Under the pieces are notes generated by a model that searched no databases, was not told the origin of the DNA, and saw nothing but the letters and a program-made list of their open reading frames with translations. A stretch of DNA of 64,000 nucleotides from Natronomonas halophila (GTDB lineage: Archaea > Halobacteriota > Halobacteria > Halobacteriales > Haloarculaceae): contig NZ_CP058334.1 of assembly GCF_013391085.1 (NCBI RefSeq), forward strand, positions 1,488,001 to 1,552,000, given 5' to 3'. Numbering within the stretch: position 1 is the first letter of the stretch; each line of letters begins with the position of its first letter. The position numbers and the translations under genes were made by a program. Shown here piece after piece: positions 7,650-17,059 of this stretch.

Positions 7650-8618
7650 ATGAACGACACGACAGACACGCAAGCGGCCGCCGCCATCGACCCGGCGGAC
7701 ATCGAGACGGCCGGTCGGACCGCCCGGCGCGTCATCGAGAACGTGCAGGACGTCATCGTCGGCAACGACGAGCCCATCGAACATCTCGTTACCGCCCTGC
7801 TCGGCGGTGGGCACGTCCTGCTGGAAGACGTTCCCGGCGTCGGGAAGACGATGCTCGCCCGTGCCGTCGCGGCCTCCTTCGACTGTTCGTTCAAGCGCGT
7901 GCAGTTCACCCCCGACCTCCTGCCGACCGATATCACCGGTGCGAACGTCTACAACCAGAAGGAAAACGAATTCGAGTTCCGGCCCGGCCCCGTCTTCGCC
8001 AACGTCGTCCTCGCGGACGAAATCAATCGCGCGCCGCCGAAAACGCAGGCCGCCCTGCTCGAGGCGATGGAAGAAGAGCAGGCGACCATCGACGGGACGA
8101 CCCATCCGATGCCGGACCCCTTCGTCGTCATCGCCACCCAGAACGCCGTCGAGCGGGAGCGCACCTACGAGTTGCCCGCTGCCGAACTCGACCGCTTCAT
8201 GCTGAAACTCCACCTCGGCTACCCCGACCACCACGAGGAGGCGGAGGTCATCGACCGCGCGGTCGGCAGCCACGCCATCGAGGACATCGACGCCGTCGCC
8301 GATATCGAGGCGCTGCTGACCGCCCGCGAAATCACGGGCGATATCGAGGTCCGCGAGCCGCTTCGGGAGTACGTCACCCGGCTTGCGGCCTACACTCGCG
8401 AACACGCCCGCCTGGGCGCGAGTCCCCGGGGCTCTATCGCCCTCGTCCGGGCCGCACAGGGCCGGGCCGTCCTCGACTCCCGCGGCTACGTCATCCCCGA
8501 CGACGTACAGGCCGCGGCGCCGGTCGTCTTCCCACATCGGATGCGCACCGAACCCGGCGCGGCCGATCCCGAGGCGGTCGTCGCGGAGGCGCTGGAGACG
8601 GTCCCCGTCGAGGAATAG
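7650..8618 (+). CDS. MoxR-family AAA+ ATPase
   Basis: A 322-residue MoxR ATPase. Walker A is EDVPGVGKTMLA (residues 59-70), Walker B VVLADEINRAPPKTQAALLEAM, sensor 1 FVVIATQNAVE, and the arginine-finger region LPAAELDRFMLKL. MoxR proteins are chaperone-like remodelers that act with DUF58/VWA partners to mature secreted or membrane complexes. The start MNDTTDTQ (7650) is preferred to an in-frame ATG at 7620 because the N-terminal extension looks non-native. It is followed after 4 bp by the DUF58 gene and then a transglutaminase gene, the standard three-gene cluster. Confidence 0.95.
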   Translation: MNDTTDTQAAAAIDPADIETAGRTARRVIENVQDVIVGNDEPIEHLVTALLGGGHVLLEDVPGVGKTMLARAVAASFDCSFKRVQFTPDLLPTDITGANVYNQKENEFEFRPGPVFANVVLADEINRAPPKTQAALLEAMEEEQATIDGTTHPMPDPFVVIATQNAVERERTYELPAAELDRFMLKLHLGYPDHHEEAEVIDRAVGSHAIEDIDAVADIEALLTAREITGDIEVREPLREYVTRLAAYTREHARLGASPRGSIALVRAAQGRAVLDSRGYVIPDDVQAAAPVVFPHRMRTEPGAADPEAVVAEALETVPVEE

Positions 8619-8622
8619 CGTG

Positions 8623-9618
8623 ATGCGTCCTTCGGTCCCCGCCATTCGACCGACCCGCCGCGGTCTCGGCGTCTTCGTCATCGCCGCCAGCGCCTTCGCC
8701 CTCGGTGCGACCGGCGGCGCCCGCTCGCTGAACGCCATCGTCGTGCCCGCCCTCGTCGCCCTAGCCGCCAGCGCCGTCCAACTGCATCGCGCCGAGCCGC
8801 CGACCGTCGAGCGGTCGGTCCCCGAACCCGGTTTCGCTGGCGAACGCCGCCGCGTGACCGCCCGCGTCGACAGCGACGTGCCGTGTACAGTCCGCGAACG
8901 CGTCGACCCCGACCTCGACGGTGAGACGGTCGTCGAAGCCGTCGGTCACGGCGGCCGCTTTACCTACGACATCGGCTATCGGCGCCGCGGCGAGTACACA
9001 CTCGGACCGGCCGACTGCACCCAGACCGACTCGCTCGGCCTCTTCTATCGCACCGTCGAGACTGCCGGCGACGAACCCATGACCGCGCTGGTGTATCCCG
9101 ATATCTACGACCTGGAAACCGACCTCGCGAAACTGGTCGGGACCTTTGTCGACGACGACCGCTCGTCGTTCGACCGCCTCCGCGAGTACGGTCCCGACGA
9201 CTCGATGCGGGACATCCACTGGCGCGCGAGCGCGAAGCGCCCCGACGACGAGTTCCTCGTCGCCGAATACGGTAGTCGGGGAGCCACCGACGAGATGACC
9301 ATCGTCGGCGAGGCCGCCACCGACCGCGACAGCGCCGACGCGATGGCCGCGACCATCGCCAGTATTGCGGCCCACCTCCACGATTTCGGCGTCACCGTCG
9401 CGGTGCGCGTGCCCGGCGGCGACCGGGTCGCCCCGCCCGGAAGCGTCGAAGGCCTCCTCGAACTGCTGGCCCGAACCGACGGCGGCCGCGTCGACACCGA
9501 CGGCCAACCCGAGGTCCACGTCCTCGCCGAAGGCGGTACCGCGACCGTCTCGCTTGCCGACCGCGACGTCTCCTTCGACGCCAGCGGCGAGGGGCGCGGC
9601 CGGGAGGTGGTCGCGTGA
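8623..9618 (+). CDS. DUF58 domain protein
   Basis: A 331-residue protein with two N-terminal hydrophobic segments (about residues 13-50) anchoring it to the membrane. A cytoplasmic region follows with the DUF58 signature (DSMRDIHWRASAKR, about residues 192-205, then DDEFLVAEYG). DUF58 proteins pair with MoxR ATPases in envelope-related maturation. It starts 4 bp after moxR stops and its end overlaps the next gene by 4 bp (GTGA). An in-frame GTG lies directly before the ATG and is an equally possible start. Confidence 0.93.
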   Translation: MRPSVPAIRPTRRGLGVFVIAASAFALGATGGARSLNAIVVPALVALAASAVQLHRAEPPTVERSVPEPGFAGERRRVTARVDSDVPCTVRERVDPDLDGETVVEAVGHGGRFTYDIGYRRRGEYTLGPADCTQTDSLGLFYRTVETAGDEPMTALVYPDIYDLETDLAKLVGTFVDDDRSSFDRLREYGPDDSMRDIHWRASAKRPDDEFLVAEYGSRGATDEMTIVGEAATDRDSADAMAATIASIAAHLHDFGVTVAVRVPGGDRVAPPGSVEGLLELLARTDGGRVDTDGQPEVHVLAEGGTATVSLADRDVSFDASGEGRGREVVA

Positions 9619-11801
9619 GCACCACATCGGCGACCCGGACGGCCATCGGCTCTGTACTCCGACCGCTGACCGACTGGGTGTCGGTTCCACGACTGGTCGC
9701 CCTCGGCGGCGTCGCCGCCACGCTGTGGGCGTTCCTCTCGGTGCTCCACGAACTCCTCGTCATCACCGGCCAACCGGGCCAACTCTACTACGTCGTCGCG
9801 GGCGCGGGCCTCGTCGGGACCGTCCTCGCACGCGTCATTCGCCCCCGGACCGCGCTCGGCCTCGGTGCCGCGGCGGTCATCGGCGGGACCTACCTCTACG
9901 TCCAGTCGCTGCCCGGCGGCGTCCGCTTTCTCGCGCTGGCAGCGCCGATGCTCACCGACGCCTGGGAACTGCTGGCCGGCCTCTCGGTGCTCCGCATCGT
10001 CAACGCGGACGTCTGGGCGCTGACGGCCGCACCCGGCCCCGTCTTCCTCGCGTGGTATCTCGGCTTGCGCCGCCACTACGCCGCCGCCTCGGCGGTTGCC
10101 GGCCTTTCGCTCGGCGTCATGGTGCTGACCGGCGACGCGACGACGATGGCGACGCTCGTCGGCGTCCTCGGCGTCACCATCGCGGTCGCCTTCGGTGACT
10201 GCGACCGGCGAAACGAGCCCCTGCGGAACGCCGACGGCGTCGTCGTCCTGCTGGCAACGATGGTCGTGCTGACCCTCTTCGTCGGCGTCGTCCCCGGCGC
10301 CGCCGACTCGCTGATTTCGACCGAGGGATTCGGCAACGAGGAGACGACGATGGAATCGAGCCTCGTCTACGCGGGCGAGGAAGTCTCGGTGACCGGCCCC
10401 GTCGAACTCTCGCCGGAGGTGCGATACACCGTCGAAGCCGACCGCGAAGCCTACTGGCGGGCCGGCACCTACGACCGCTATACGGGCGGCGGCTGGGTCC
10501 GAAGCGGCGGCCTCCGCGCCTATCAGGGCACGCTACCGGGCCCGCCGGGCAACAGCCGAGTCCTCGAACAGCGATACACCGCCGAGACGGAAATCGCCAC
10601 GTTACCGGCAGCCAACAAGCCGGTCAACCTCGGCGGGTCGCCCGTCCCCGTGCAGGTGACCGACGCGGGCGCCTTCCAGCCAGCCAGCCCGCTGCAGGCC
10701 GGCGAATCCTACCGCGTCACCAGCGAGGTGCCGACCGCCGACGCCCGACAACTCCGGGCCGCGAGCACGGACTACCCCGACGGTATCGACGGGCGATACA
10801 CCGAACTACCCGACAGCACGCCCGCCCGCGTCGGCGAACGCACCGACCGCCTGACTGCCAACGCCGACAACCCCTACGACACCGCCCGCGTCATCGAGCA
10901 GTGGCTGGAGAACAACCGCGAGTATTCGCTAGACGTCGAGCGGCCGCGCGGCGATATCGCCGACTCGTTCCTCTTCGAGATGGACGCCGGCTACTGCACG
11001 TACTTCGCGACGACGATGGTGACGATGCTGCGGACGCAGGACATCCCGGCCCGGTTCGTCGTCGGCTACACGCCCGGCCAGCAGGTCACCGACGACGAAT
11101 GGGTCGTCCGCGGCTACAACTCCCACGCCTGGGTCGAGGTCTACTTCCCCGAACACGGCTGGATTACGTTCGACCCCACGCCCGCCAGCCCCCGACAGGC
11201 CGCCGAACTGGAGACCCTCGAAGACGCCCGAACCGACGGCACCGACAATATCGACACCAACGACAGCCAAGACGAAACCGTCGCCCCCACGACGCCGACC
11301 ACGCCGACCGGCCCGACCGACGGCCCGAACGGGACCGAGACGCCACCCGGTAGCGCACCCGGCGGCGATGACGGCGGCTTTTCGCTACCCACGATTCCGC
11401 TGCCGACTCCCGAACAGGTCGGCGTCACCCTGCTGGTTCTCGCCGGCCTCGCCGCCGCCGGCCGTCGGACCGGCCTGAACCGGCGGCTCTACCGCGCGGT
11501 GTGGCTCCGCCGTGAACCCAGCGGCGACCCCGAGGACGTGGTGGCCGGCGCCTACCACCGGGTCGTCTACCTCCTTGAGCAGGCCGGCCACGAGAAGGCC
11601 CCCGGCGAGACGCCACGGGAGTTCCTCGCCGATGCCGACGACCGGGCCAGACGGGTCGGTGACCTCTACGAGCGGGCGAAATACGGCCCCGGTGTCGACG
11701 AGACGGGAGCCGCCGAGGCCACGCAACTGCTCGGCGAACTGCTCGACGAGCGGTCGCGACTCCCGACTCGGACCGAAAAGCGTGATACGAAGTCCGTGTA
11801 A
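9615..11801 (+). CDS. Membrane transglutaminase-like protein (TgpA type: DUF3488, transglutaminase core, DUF4129)
   Basis: A 728-residue protein. The N-terminal about 220 residues contain several membrane helices (DUF3488/TgpA-like). An extracytoplasmic transglutaminase/protease fold follows with a complete catalytic triad: C461 in DAGYCTYFAT, H504 in YNSHAWVEVY and D520 in ITFDPTP. Then come a Thr/Pro-rich linker (about 550-585), one membrane helix (about 600-620) and a C-terminal DUF4129-like cytoplasmic domain (about 640-715). It starts with GTG overlapping the DUF58 stop. Together with MoxR and DUF58 it forms a conserved operon probably modifying surface proteins; the substrate is unknown. 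Confidence 0.93.
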   Translation: MSTTSATRTAIGSVLRPLTDWVSVPRLVALGGVAATLWAFLSVLHELLVITGQPGQLYYVVAGAGLVGTVLARVIRPRTALGLGAAAVIGGTYLYVQSLPGGVRFLALAAPMLTDAWELLAGLSVLRIVNADVWALTAAPGPVFLAWYLGLRRHYAAASAVAGLSLGVMVLTGDATTMATLVGVLGVTIAVAFGDCDRRNEPLRNADGVVVLLATMVVLTLFVGVVPGAADSLISTEGFGNEETTMESSLVYAGEEVSVTGPVELSPEVRYTVEADREAYWRAGTYDRYTGGGWVRSGGLRAYQGTLPGPPGNSRVLEQRYTAETEIATLPAANKPVNLGGSPVPVQVTDAGAFQPASPLQAGESYRVTSEVPTADARQLRAASTDYPDGIDGRYTELPDSTPARVGERTDRLTANADNPYDTARVIEQWLENNREYSLDVERPRGDIADSFLFEMDAGYCTYFATTMVTMLRTQDIPARFVVGYTPGQQVTDDEWVVRGYNSHAWVEVYFPEHGWITFDPTPASPRQAAELETLEDARTDGTDNIDTNDSQDETVAPTTPTTPTGPTDGPNGTETPPGSAPGGDDGGFSLPTIPLPTPEQVGVTLLVLAGLAAAGRRTGLNRRLYRAVWLRREPSGDPEDVVAGAYHRVVYLLEQAGHEKAPGETPREFLADADDRARRVGDLYERAKYGPGVDETGAAEATQLLGELLDERSRLPTRTEKRDTKSV

Positions 11802-12536
<735 letters not shown>

Positions 12537-12558
12537 CGCTCTCTGACCGCACGTCGAG

Positions 12559-13212
12559 TTACCACGTTCTTTCGGGCGTAAGCGCGCGTCTCGCCAGCGC
12601 GGCTTCCGCTTTCCTGAGATGCGCTGACACCGTCGATTCCGCGAGGTCCAGCGACGCCGCCACCGCCGACAGCGAGTTGGCACGCGGCACCTCGAAATAC
12701 CCCAGTTCGAGCGCCGCCGCCAGCACCTCCCGCTGGCGGTCCGTCAGAACAACGCCGGGGTCGCCACGGTAGGTTCCGTACCGCTCGATATCCGTCGAAA
12801 CCGACGACGGCAACGCATCCAGCATCGACCGCAACCGTTCGGGGTCGCCGAGCACCGTCGCGCCCATCGTCCGGTCGGGGCGGAACTCCACCGGTGGCAC
12901 GACGACGAGGCCCTCCAGCGAGAGGGCTGCATAGAGCGCCTCGTCTGGGCTACGCGGTTCCTCCGTGAGATACGCATAAAAGCCGTTATCGAGGTCAACG
13001 AGTTCGTACTCGACGATTGCGTCGGTGCGGTCGAGGACAGCGGCGTAGACCGCCGGGTCGCCACGGACGTGAAACAGGAGCGTGTTTCGGTCGCCCTCCG
13101 TGTTCCCCTGCAACAGCCGTTCGTACGCCAGCGCCTCGCGGTCACAGACCGCCCGATGGACCGGATGAATCGTCTCCGCCGAATGATGGACCGTCAGGCG
13201 AAGCGAGTGCAT
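12559..13212 (-). CDS. Bacterioopsin-activator-type HTH regulator
   Basis: A 217-residue protein with an N-terminal ligand/sensing half (BAT-type, about residues 1-150). The C-terminal HTH_10 domain begins with LTDRQREVLAAALELGYFEVPR (about 155-176) and continues SLSAVAASLDLAESTVSAHLRKAE (about 179-202), the recognition helix. Such proteins control many haloarchaeal genes. ATG at 13212 is chosen; a GTG 6 bp upstream would add two residues. It is divergent from the P450 gene with only 83 bp between starts, so the P450 is the obvious candidate target. Confidence 0.85.
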   Translation of the reverse strand: MHSLRLTVHHSAETIHPVHRAVCDREALAYERLLQGNTEGDRNTLLFHVRGDPAVYAAVLDRTDAIVEYELVDLDNGFYAYLTEEPRSPDEALYAALSLEGLVVVPPVEFRPDRTMGATVLGDPERLRSMLDALPSSVSTDIERYGTYRGDPGVVLTDRQREVLAAALELGYFEVPRANSLSAVAASLDLAESTVSAHLRKAEAALARRALTPERTW

Positions 13213-13295
13213 ATCCACAGGGGCCGCCCCAAGCTTATAAAGACACGAAATTTATCGTGTTAATCCGCTTCCCGCTGCCGACCCAATCGACGCGT
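13213..13295. promoter_or_regulatory. Shared divergent promoter region (HTH regulator / P450)
   Basis: An 83-bp interval with an AT-rich core AAGCTTATAAAGACACG and AAATTTATCGTGTTAAT (about 13231-13264). TATA-like sequences can be read on both strands at suitable distances from the two start codons. The compactness suggests coordinated or mutually exclusive transcription; no operator was identified. Confidence 0.5.
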
Positions 13296-14582
13296 ATGTC
13301 GGTACCCGAACCAGACGGCCTCCCGGTACTCGGCCACACGGTATCGTATTTCCGCGACCCGTTCGGCTTCTACGAGCAGGCCGAGGCGCTCGGCGACCTC
13401 GTTCGCGCCGAAGTCATGGGTGAGACCTTCTACTACGTCCACCACCCGGAGGACGTCAAGCGCGTCCTCGTCGACCGTTCCGACGACGTGGAAAAGCCCG
13501 ACTTCTTCGACCGGACGAGTCGCGAGGTGGCACCGACTGGCGTCTTCTTCACCGACGGCGAGCAGTGGCGTCGTCAGCGGACCGCCCTCCAGCCGGCGTT
13601 CTACCGCGAACACATCGACCGATACGCGCCGACGATGGCCGACTGCACGCGGAATGCCGTCGAGGACTGGCAGGACGGTGGGCGTATCGACGGCGACGAC
13701 TTTCGGTCGCTGACCCTCCGAGTGCTCACTCGGACGATGTTCGGCATCGACGACCCGGACGGCCGTCGAATCGTCGCCGAAGCGACCGACGCCGTCAACG
13801 AGAAGTTCGAAACCGGTCTCGACGGCTTCATCCCCACGTGGGTGCCGACGCCGACGAACCGCCGCTACCGGCGTCGCATGGACGCCCTCGACGACGTGGT
13901 CGATTCGCTTCTGGCGCGGGGCGGCGGCATCGAGGGCGACGACGCGATGCCCGACCTCCTGTCGGTGCTTCAGGCGACGGACGCGCTTTCGGAGACCGAG
14001 ATTCGTGACCAACTCGTGACGTTCCTCTTTGCGGGCCACGAAACCACCTCGCTGGCGTTGCTGTACGCGTGGGTCATGCTGGACCGCCATCCCGAGGTCC
14101 GCGAGCGACTGCACCGGGAAGTCGACGCGCTCGACGGGGACCCGACCGCCGAGGACCTCGATTCGCTCCCCGTTACCGACCGTGTCATCCGAGAGACGCT
14201 GCGGCTCTACCCGCCGGTCTACGTCACCTTCCGACAGGCGACCGAGCCGCTCCAACTGCGTGATGGGACGGTTCCGGCCGGCGCGACGCTACTGTTGCCA
14301 CAGTACTTCGTCCACCGCGACGAGCGGTTCTGGGACGACCCCGAGACGTTCGACCCCGACCGCTGGCCCGAAGGGCCGGACCACGAACACGCGTACTTCC
14401 CGTTCGGGGCTGGCCCCCGCCATTGCATCGGGATGCGGTTTGCACGGGCCGAACTGAAACTCGCGATTCCGACGATTGCGCGCCGCTGGCGGCTTCGGTC
14501 ACGCACCGACGAACTCGACTTCCGGATGGCGACGACGCTTCGGCCCGCCGAACCGGTCGCCTTCGACCTCGAACGTCGTTAG
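13296..14582 (+). CDS. Cytochrome P450
   Basis: A 428-residue soluble P450 with no membrane anchor. I-helix AGHETTS (246-252), K-helix ETLR (E300-R303), the PERF-like FDPDRW (352-357) and the heme-ligand loop FPFGAGPRHCIG (F368-G379) with the thiolate Cys377. It is a heme monooxygenase that needs ferredoxin or another donor, none of which is adjacent. The substrate is unknown; carotenoid/lipid hydroxylation is only a guess. The ATG at MSVPEPDGLPVLGH matches P450 N termini, and the longer ORF upstream is antisense to the regulator. It overlaps the convergent rhodanese stop by 4 bp. Confidence 0.93.
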   Translation: MSVPEPDGLPVLGHTVSYFRDPFGFYEQAEALGDLVRAEVMGETFYYVHHPEDVKRVLVDRSDDVEKPDFFDRTSREVAPTGVFFTDGEQWRRQRTALQPAFYREHIDRYAPTMADCTRNAVEDWQDGGRIDGDDFRSLTLRVLTRTMFGIDDPDGRRIVAEATDAVNEKFETGLDGFIPTWVPTPTNRRYRRRMDALDDVVDSLLARGGGIEGDDAMPDLLSVLQATDALSETEIRDQLVTFLFAGHETTSLALLYAWVMLDRHPEVRERLHREVDALDGDPTAEDLDSLPVTDRVIRETLRLYPPVYVTFRQATEPLQLRDGTVPAGATLLLPQYFVHRDERFWDDPETFDPDRWPEGPDHEHAYFPFGAGPRHCIGMRFARAELKLAIPTIARRWRLRSRTDELDFRMATTLRPAEPVAFDLERR

Positions 14583-14962
14583 AAGGGAGCTTCAGGGCCT
14601 TCGTCGGCCGCTTCGCCCTCGCCGGAACCGCCATCCGAAGCCGTCTCCGCGTCCGTTTCCAGTTCGTAAGACCACCCCTCGATGCCGGGTTCGAGCGAAT
14701 CGACGCGGCCGGAAAAGCCCTCGTAACTGCCGATGAGGCGTGCGGCCTGCTGGCTCGCCTTGCCGTGCGGACAGACCGTCACGACCCGCTCGGCATCGGT
14801 GAAGTCCTCGATGCGGTCAGTCAGTTCGCCGAACGGGACGTTCTCGCTTTTCGGGATGTGTCCCCGGCGGAACGCCGCCCGTGACCGGATATCGACGATG
14901 CGAACGTCGCCGTTCGTCTCCAGCAACTCCTGTAGTTCCTCGGCCGAAATCTCGCCGTCCAT
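14579..14962 (-). CDS. Single-domain rhodanese (sulfurtransferase)
   Basis: A 127-residue protein: rhodanese domain in residues 4-100, with VRIVDIRSRAAFRRGHIP (about 20-37) and the active-site loop VCPHGKASQQAA (C at about residue 64). A poorly ordered acidic Ala/Gly tail follows. Single-domain rhodaneses move sulfane sulfur from thiosulfate or persulfides to acceptors. It converges with the P450, overlapping by 4 bp at the stop codons. Confidence 0.93.
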   Translation of the reverse strand: MDGEISAEELQELLETNGDVRIVDIRSRAAFRRGHIPKSENVPFGELTDRIEDFTDAERVVTVCPHGKASQQAARLIGSYEGFSGRVDSLEPGIEGWSYELETDAETASDGGSGEGEAADEGPEAPF

Positions 14963-15018
14963 ACACGCCGCTAGGTGAGCAGGCGCTTAAACAGCAGGGC
15001 TGCGGTGCGACGCCCGCG

Positions 15019-15636
15019 CTACAGCAGGCCGTCGGCATCGGCCAGCAACAGCCCCTCGATGGTGGCGTCGTTGGCCGAGTCGCTCCGGGCGACGCCCAGT
15101 GCGTCCTCGACGGGGACCGTCCGGACGTCGAGGAACTCGCTGCCGTCGAGTTTCCGCTCGCCGGGCTCGAAGCCCTCGGCCCAGACGATGCCACGTCGGT
15201 GGCGCAACACGCCCGTCGAACACCAGAAATCCTCCAGTAGTTCGACCGAATCGGCGACGATGCCGACCTCCTCTTCGAGTTCGCGGGCGCCCGCCGCGGC
15301 GTACGTCTCGCCGTCCTCGACGATACCCGCCGGCAGTTCGTAGCAGAGTTCTCGAATCGTCGGTCGGAACTGCTCGACCATCACGACCGACCGGGTGTCC
15401 TCGGGAGGTGAGTCGCCCCCGCCCGGCGATCCGGGGGCCGGCAAGCCGAGGGACGGCGGGTCGTCGACGACGGCGACGATGACGACAGCCGCCGGGAGTG
15501 CCGCCCAGTAGTACTGCTTTTCGCGGCCGTCCGGCAACTCGACGAGGTCATAGCCGCCGGTGTACCAGCCGGTTTCGTACTCCGTGTTCGATTCGATGAC
15601 GGTCCAGTCGTGGTCGGTTGGACTCCGGTCGGTCAT
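15019..15636 (-). CDS. NUDIX hydrolase (ADP-ribose pyrophosphatase-like)
   Basis: A 205-residue protein. The NUDIX box lies at about residues 104-126 (GIVEDGETYAAAGARELEEEVGI), with the REXXEE metal ligands intact, preceded by VVMVEQFRPTIRELCYELPAG typical of ADP-sugar pyrophosphatases. A low-complexity Pro/Gly/Asp insertion (about 65-82) is present before the catalytic strand. It probably cleaves ADP-ribose or related nucleoside diphosphate derivatives. It is the last gene of a four-gene overlapping cluster and its ATG overlaps the previous stop by 4 bp. Confidence 0.92.
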   Translation of the reverse strand: MTDRSPTDHDWTVIESNTEYETGWYTGGYDLVELPDGREKQYYWAALPAAVVIVAVVDDPPSLGLPAPGSPGGGDSPPEDTRSVVMVEQFRPTIRELCYELPAGIVEDGETYAAAGARELEEEVGIVADSVELLEDFWCSTGVLRHRRGIVWAEGFEPGERKLDGSEFLDVRTVPVEDALGVARSDSANDATIEGLLLADADGLL

Positions 15637-16076
15637 GTATCGTCCTCCGGTACGCGTACGATTTCGAGCCGATAGCGCTGGCCCTCGTAGTCGACGAAGG
15701 CGACGTCACCGACCGGCGAGTCGGCCCCGCGCTGGACTGCCTCGCCGTTGCGGGCTTCGAACTCGTCGAATTCCTCGAAGGGCGTGTGGGTAAAGGCTTC
15801 CTTGAAGCCGCCGACACCGCCCGGTCCCGTGTAGTAGGCCTCCGAGCGGGCCGGGTCCGCGCCCGTCGCGGCGGCGGCCAGCGCGTCGAATGCGTAGGGG
15901 AACCGCTGTTCGGAGAAGTTGTCGGCCGTTATCGCCGGCCCCGACTCGTCGACGGGCGTCGCCTCCACGTAGTAGGGGTCGCCCGTCTCGATGAGGCCCG
16001 GAACCGCACCGAGGGCGAGCAGGACGACGACGACCCCGAGGATGGCCAAAATCAGGTTCCGCGCTACGGGTCGCAT
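15633..16076 (-). CDS. Membrane-anchored haloarchaeal protein of unknown function
   Basis: A 147-residue protein with an N-terminal membrane anchor (residues about 6-27, ILAILGVVVVLLALGAVPGL), so the rest is probably extracytoplasmic. The soluble part has aromatic/acidic motifs (GDPYYVEATPVD, EQRFPYAFDALA) and no recognised catalytic residues. ATG at 16076 is chosen because the hydrophobic anchor begins directly after it. It overlaps DUF5809 upstream by 13 bp and the NUDIX gene by 4 bp. Confidence 0.75.
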   Translation of the reverse strand: MRPVARNLILAILGVVVVLLALGAVPGLIETGDPYYVEATPVDESGPAITADNFSEQRFPYAFDALAAAATGADPARSEAYYTGPGGVGGFKEAFTHTPFEEFDEFEARNGEAVQRGADSPVGDVAFVDYEGQRYRLEIVRVPEDDT

Positions 16077-16507
16077 AATTCCTCGCGGTAGATGCGATTG
16101 AACGCCATCCGGCGGAGCGTCGCGACGGCCGCCTCGGGTTCGTTCTGGAAGGTCGCCGCGACCGCCCTGTCGGCGAAGGGCACGGCGTGCCACGCGACCC
16201 GGTCGACGTTGTCACTGCCGGCAACGCGTACGTCCCCGTCGAAGCTCTCGCGCCACGCTTCGAACTCCTCGTTCGTGCCGACCGAGACGGCCAGTTGCTC
16301 GGCGAACAGTGTCTGGCGTGCGGTTTCGACCACCTCGCCCGTCACGCGCTCGCCGTATTCCTCGCGGCCGAACTCCATGGCCTTCGCGACCTCGCGGACG
16401 ACGGTCTGTGCGACCGATCCCAGCGAGTCGTAGCGCTGTTCGGCTTCGTCCCACGATTCGGGCGAAAGGGTCCCCTCCGTGCGCATATCCGTCGACTCGT
16501 CGGTCAC
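16064..16507 (-). CDS. DUF5809 family protein
   Basis: A 147-residue soluble acidic protein of the haloarchaeal DUF5809 family: TEGTLSPESWDEAEQRYDSL at the start, FGREEYGERVTGEVVETARQT in the middle, ATLRRMAFNRIYRE at the end. No catalytic residues are apparent and the function is unknown. It sits between DUF5810 and the membrane-anchored protein with overlaps at both ends, indicating one transcript. Confidence 0.85.
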   Translation of the reverse strand: MTDESTDMRTEGTLSPESWDEAEQRYDSLGSVAQTVVREVAKAMEFGREEYGERVTGEVVETARQTLFAEQLAVSVGTNEEFEAWRESFDGDVRVAGSDNVDRVAWHAVPFADRAVAATFQNEPEAAVATLRRMAFNRIYREELCDP

Positions 16508-16992
16508 TCGCTTTCGTCTTCCGCTTTCTCCTCGTCTTCGTCCTCGTCGGCCAGCATCTCCTGGGTCATCTCCCTGGCCTCTTCGAGGACGGCTTCGGTT
16601 TCGGCGTCCATCGCGCCCGAGGTATCGACGATACCACCGGTGTCGTGGCTCTCGTCGCTTCCGTGGTCGTGGCTGTGGTCGTGTCCATGCCCGTGACCGG
16701 CGTGTTCCTGACCCTCGTCGAACAGTGCACCCGAGCGTTCTTCGAGGGGGTCGCCGGCCGAATCCGGCTTCCCGGTCGTGTCCTCGAAGACCTGCGGGAA
16801 CTCCGTTTCCTCGACGTCGTCAGCGACGATGTCGGCGAGGTCCGACTCGCCCATCCCCTCCCACTCCGGTGCGTGGTCGTCGAGCCACGCCTCGTGGTCG
16901 GCGTCACCGAGCATCGCCGAGAAGGCGAGATGGTTGGCGAGATGGCCCGCGTCGGCTTGCGGGTCCTCACAGACGGGGCAGGCGTATCCCAT
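16504..16992 (-). CDS. DUF5810 family zinc-finger protein with His-rich segment
   Basis: A 162-residue protein. The N terminus MGYACPVCEDPQADAGHLANHLAF is a C2H2-like zinc-finger arrangement (C5, C8, H17, H21). The middle is acidic. A histidine-rich stretch HGHGHDHSHDHG (about residues 105-118) could bind metal. The C terminus is a Glu/Asp coiled-coil-like helix. DUF5810 is a known haloarchaeal neighbour of DUF5809. Start at 16992 (MGYACPVC). It is the first gene of the cluster running to the NUDIX gene. Confidence 0.85.
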   Translation of the reverse strand: MGYACPVCEDPQADAGHLANHLAFSAMLGDADHEAWLDDHAPEWEGMGESDLADIVADDVEETEFPQVFEDTTGKPDSAGDPLEERSGALFDEGQEHAGHGHGHDHSHDHGSDESHDTGGIVDTSGAMDAETEAVLEEAREMTQEMLADEDEDEEKAEDESE

Positions 16993-17059
16993 ACCCGTAC
17001 GTGGGCACGCCAGCGGCAAAACGCCTGCGTCTGCCGACCCGCCGACGGACGCCGCCAGC

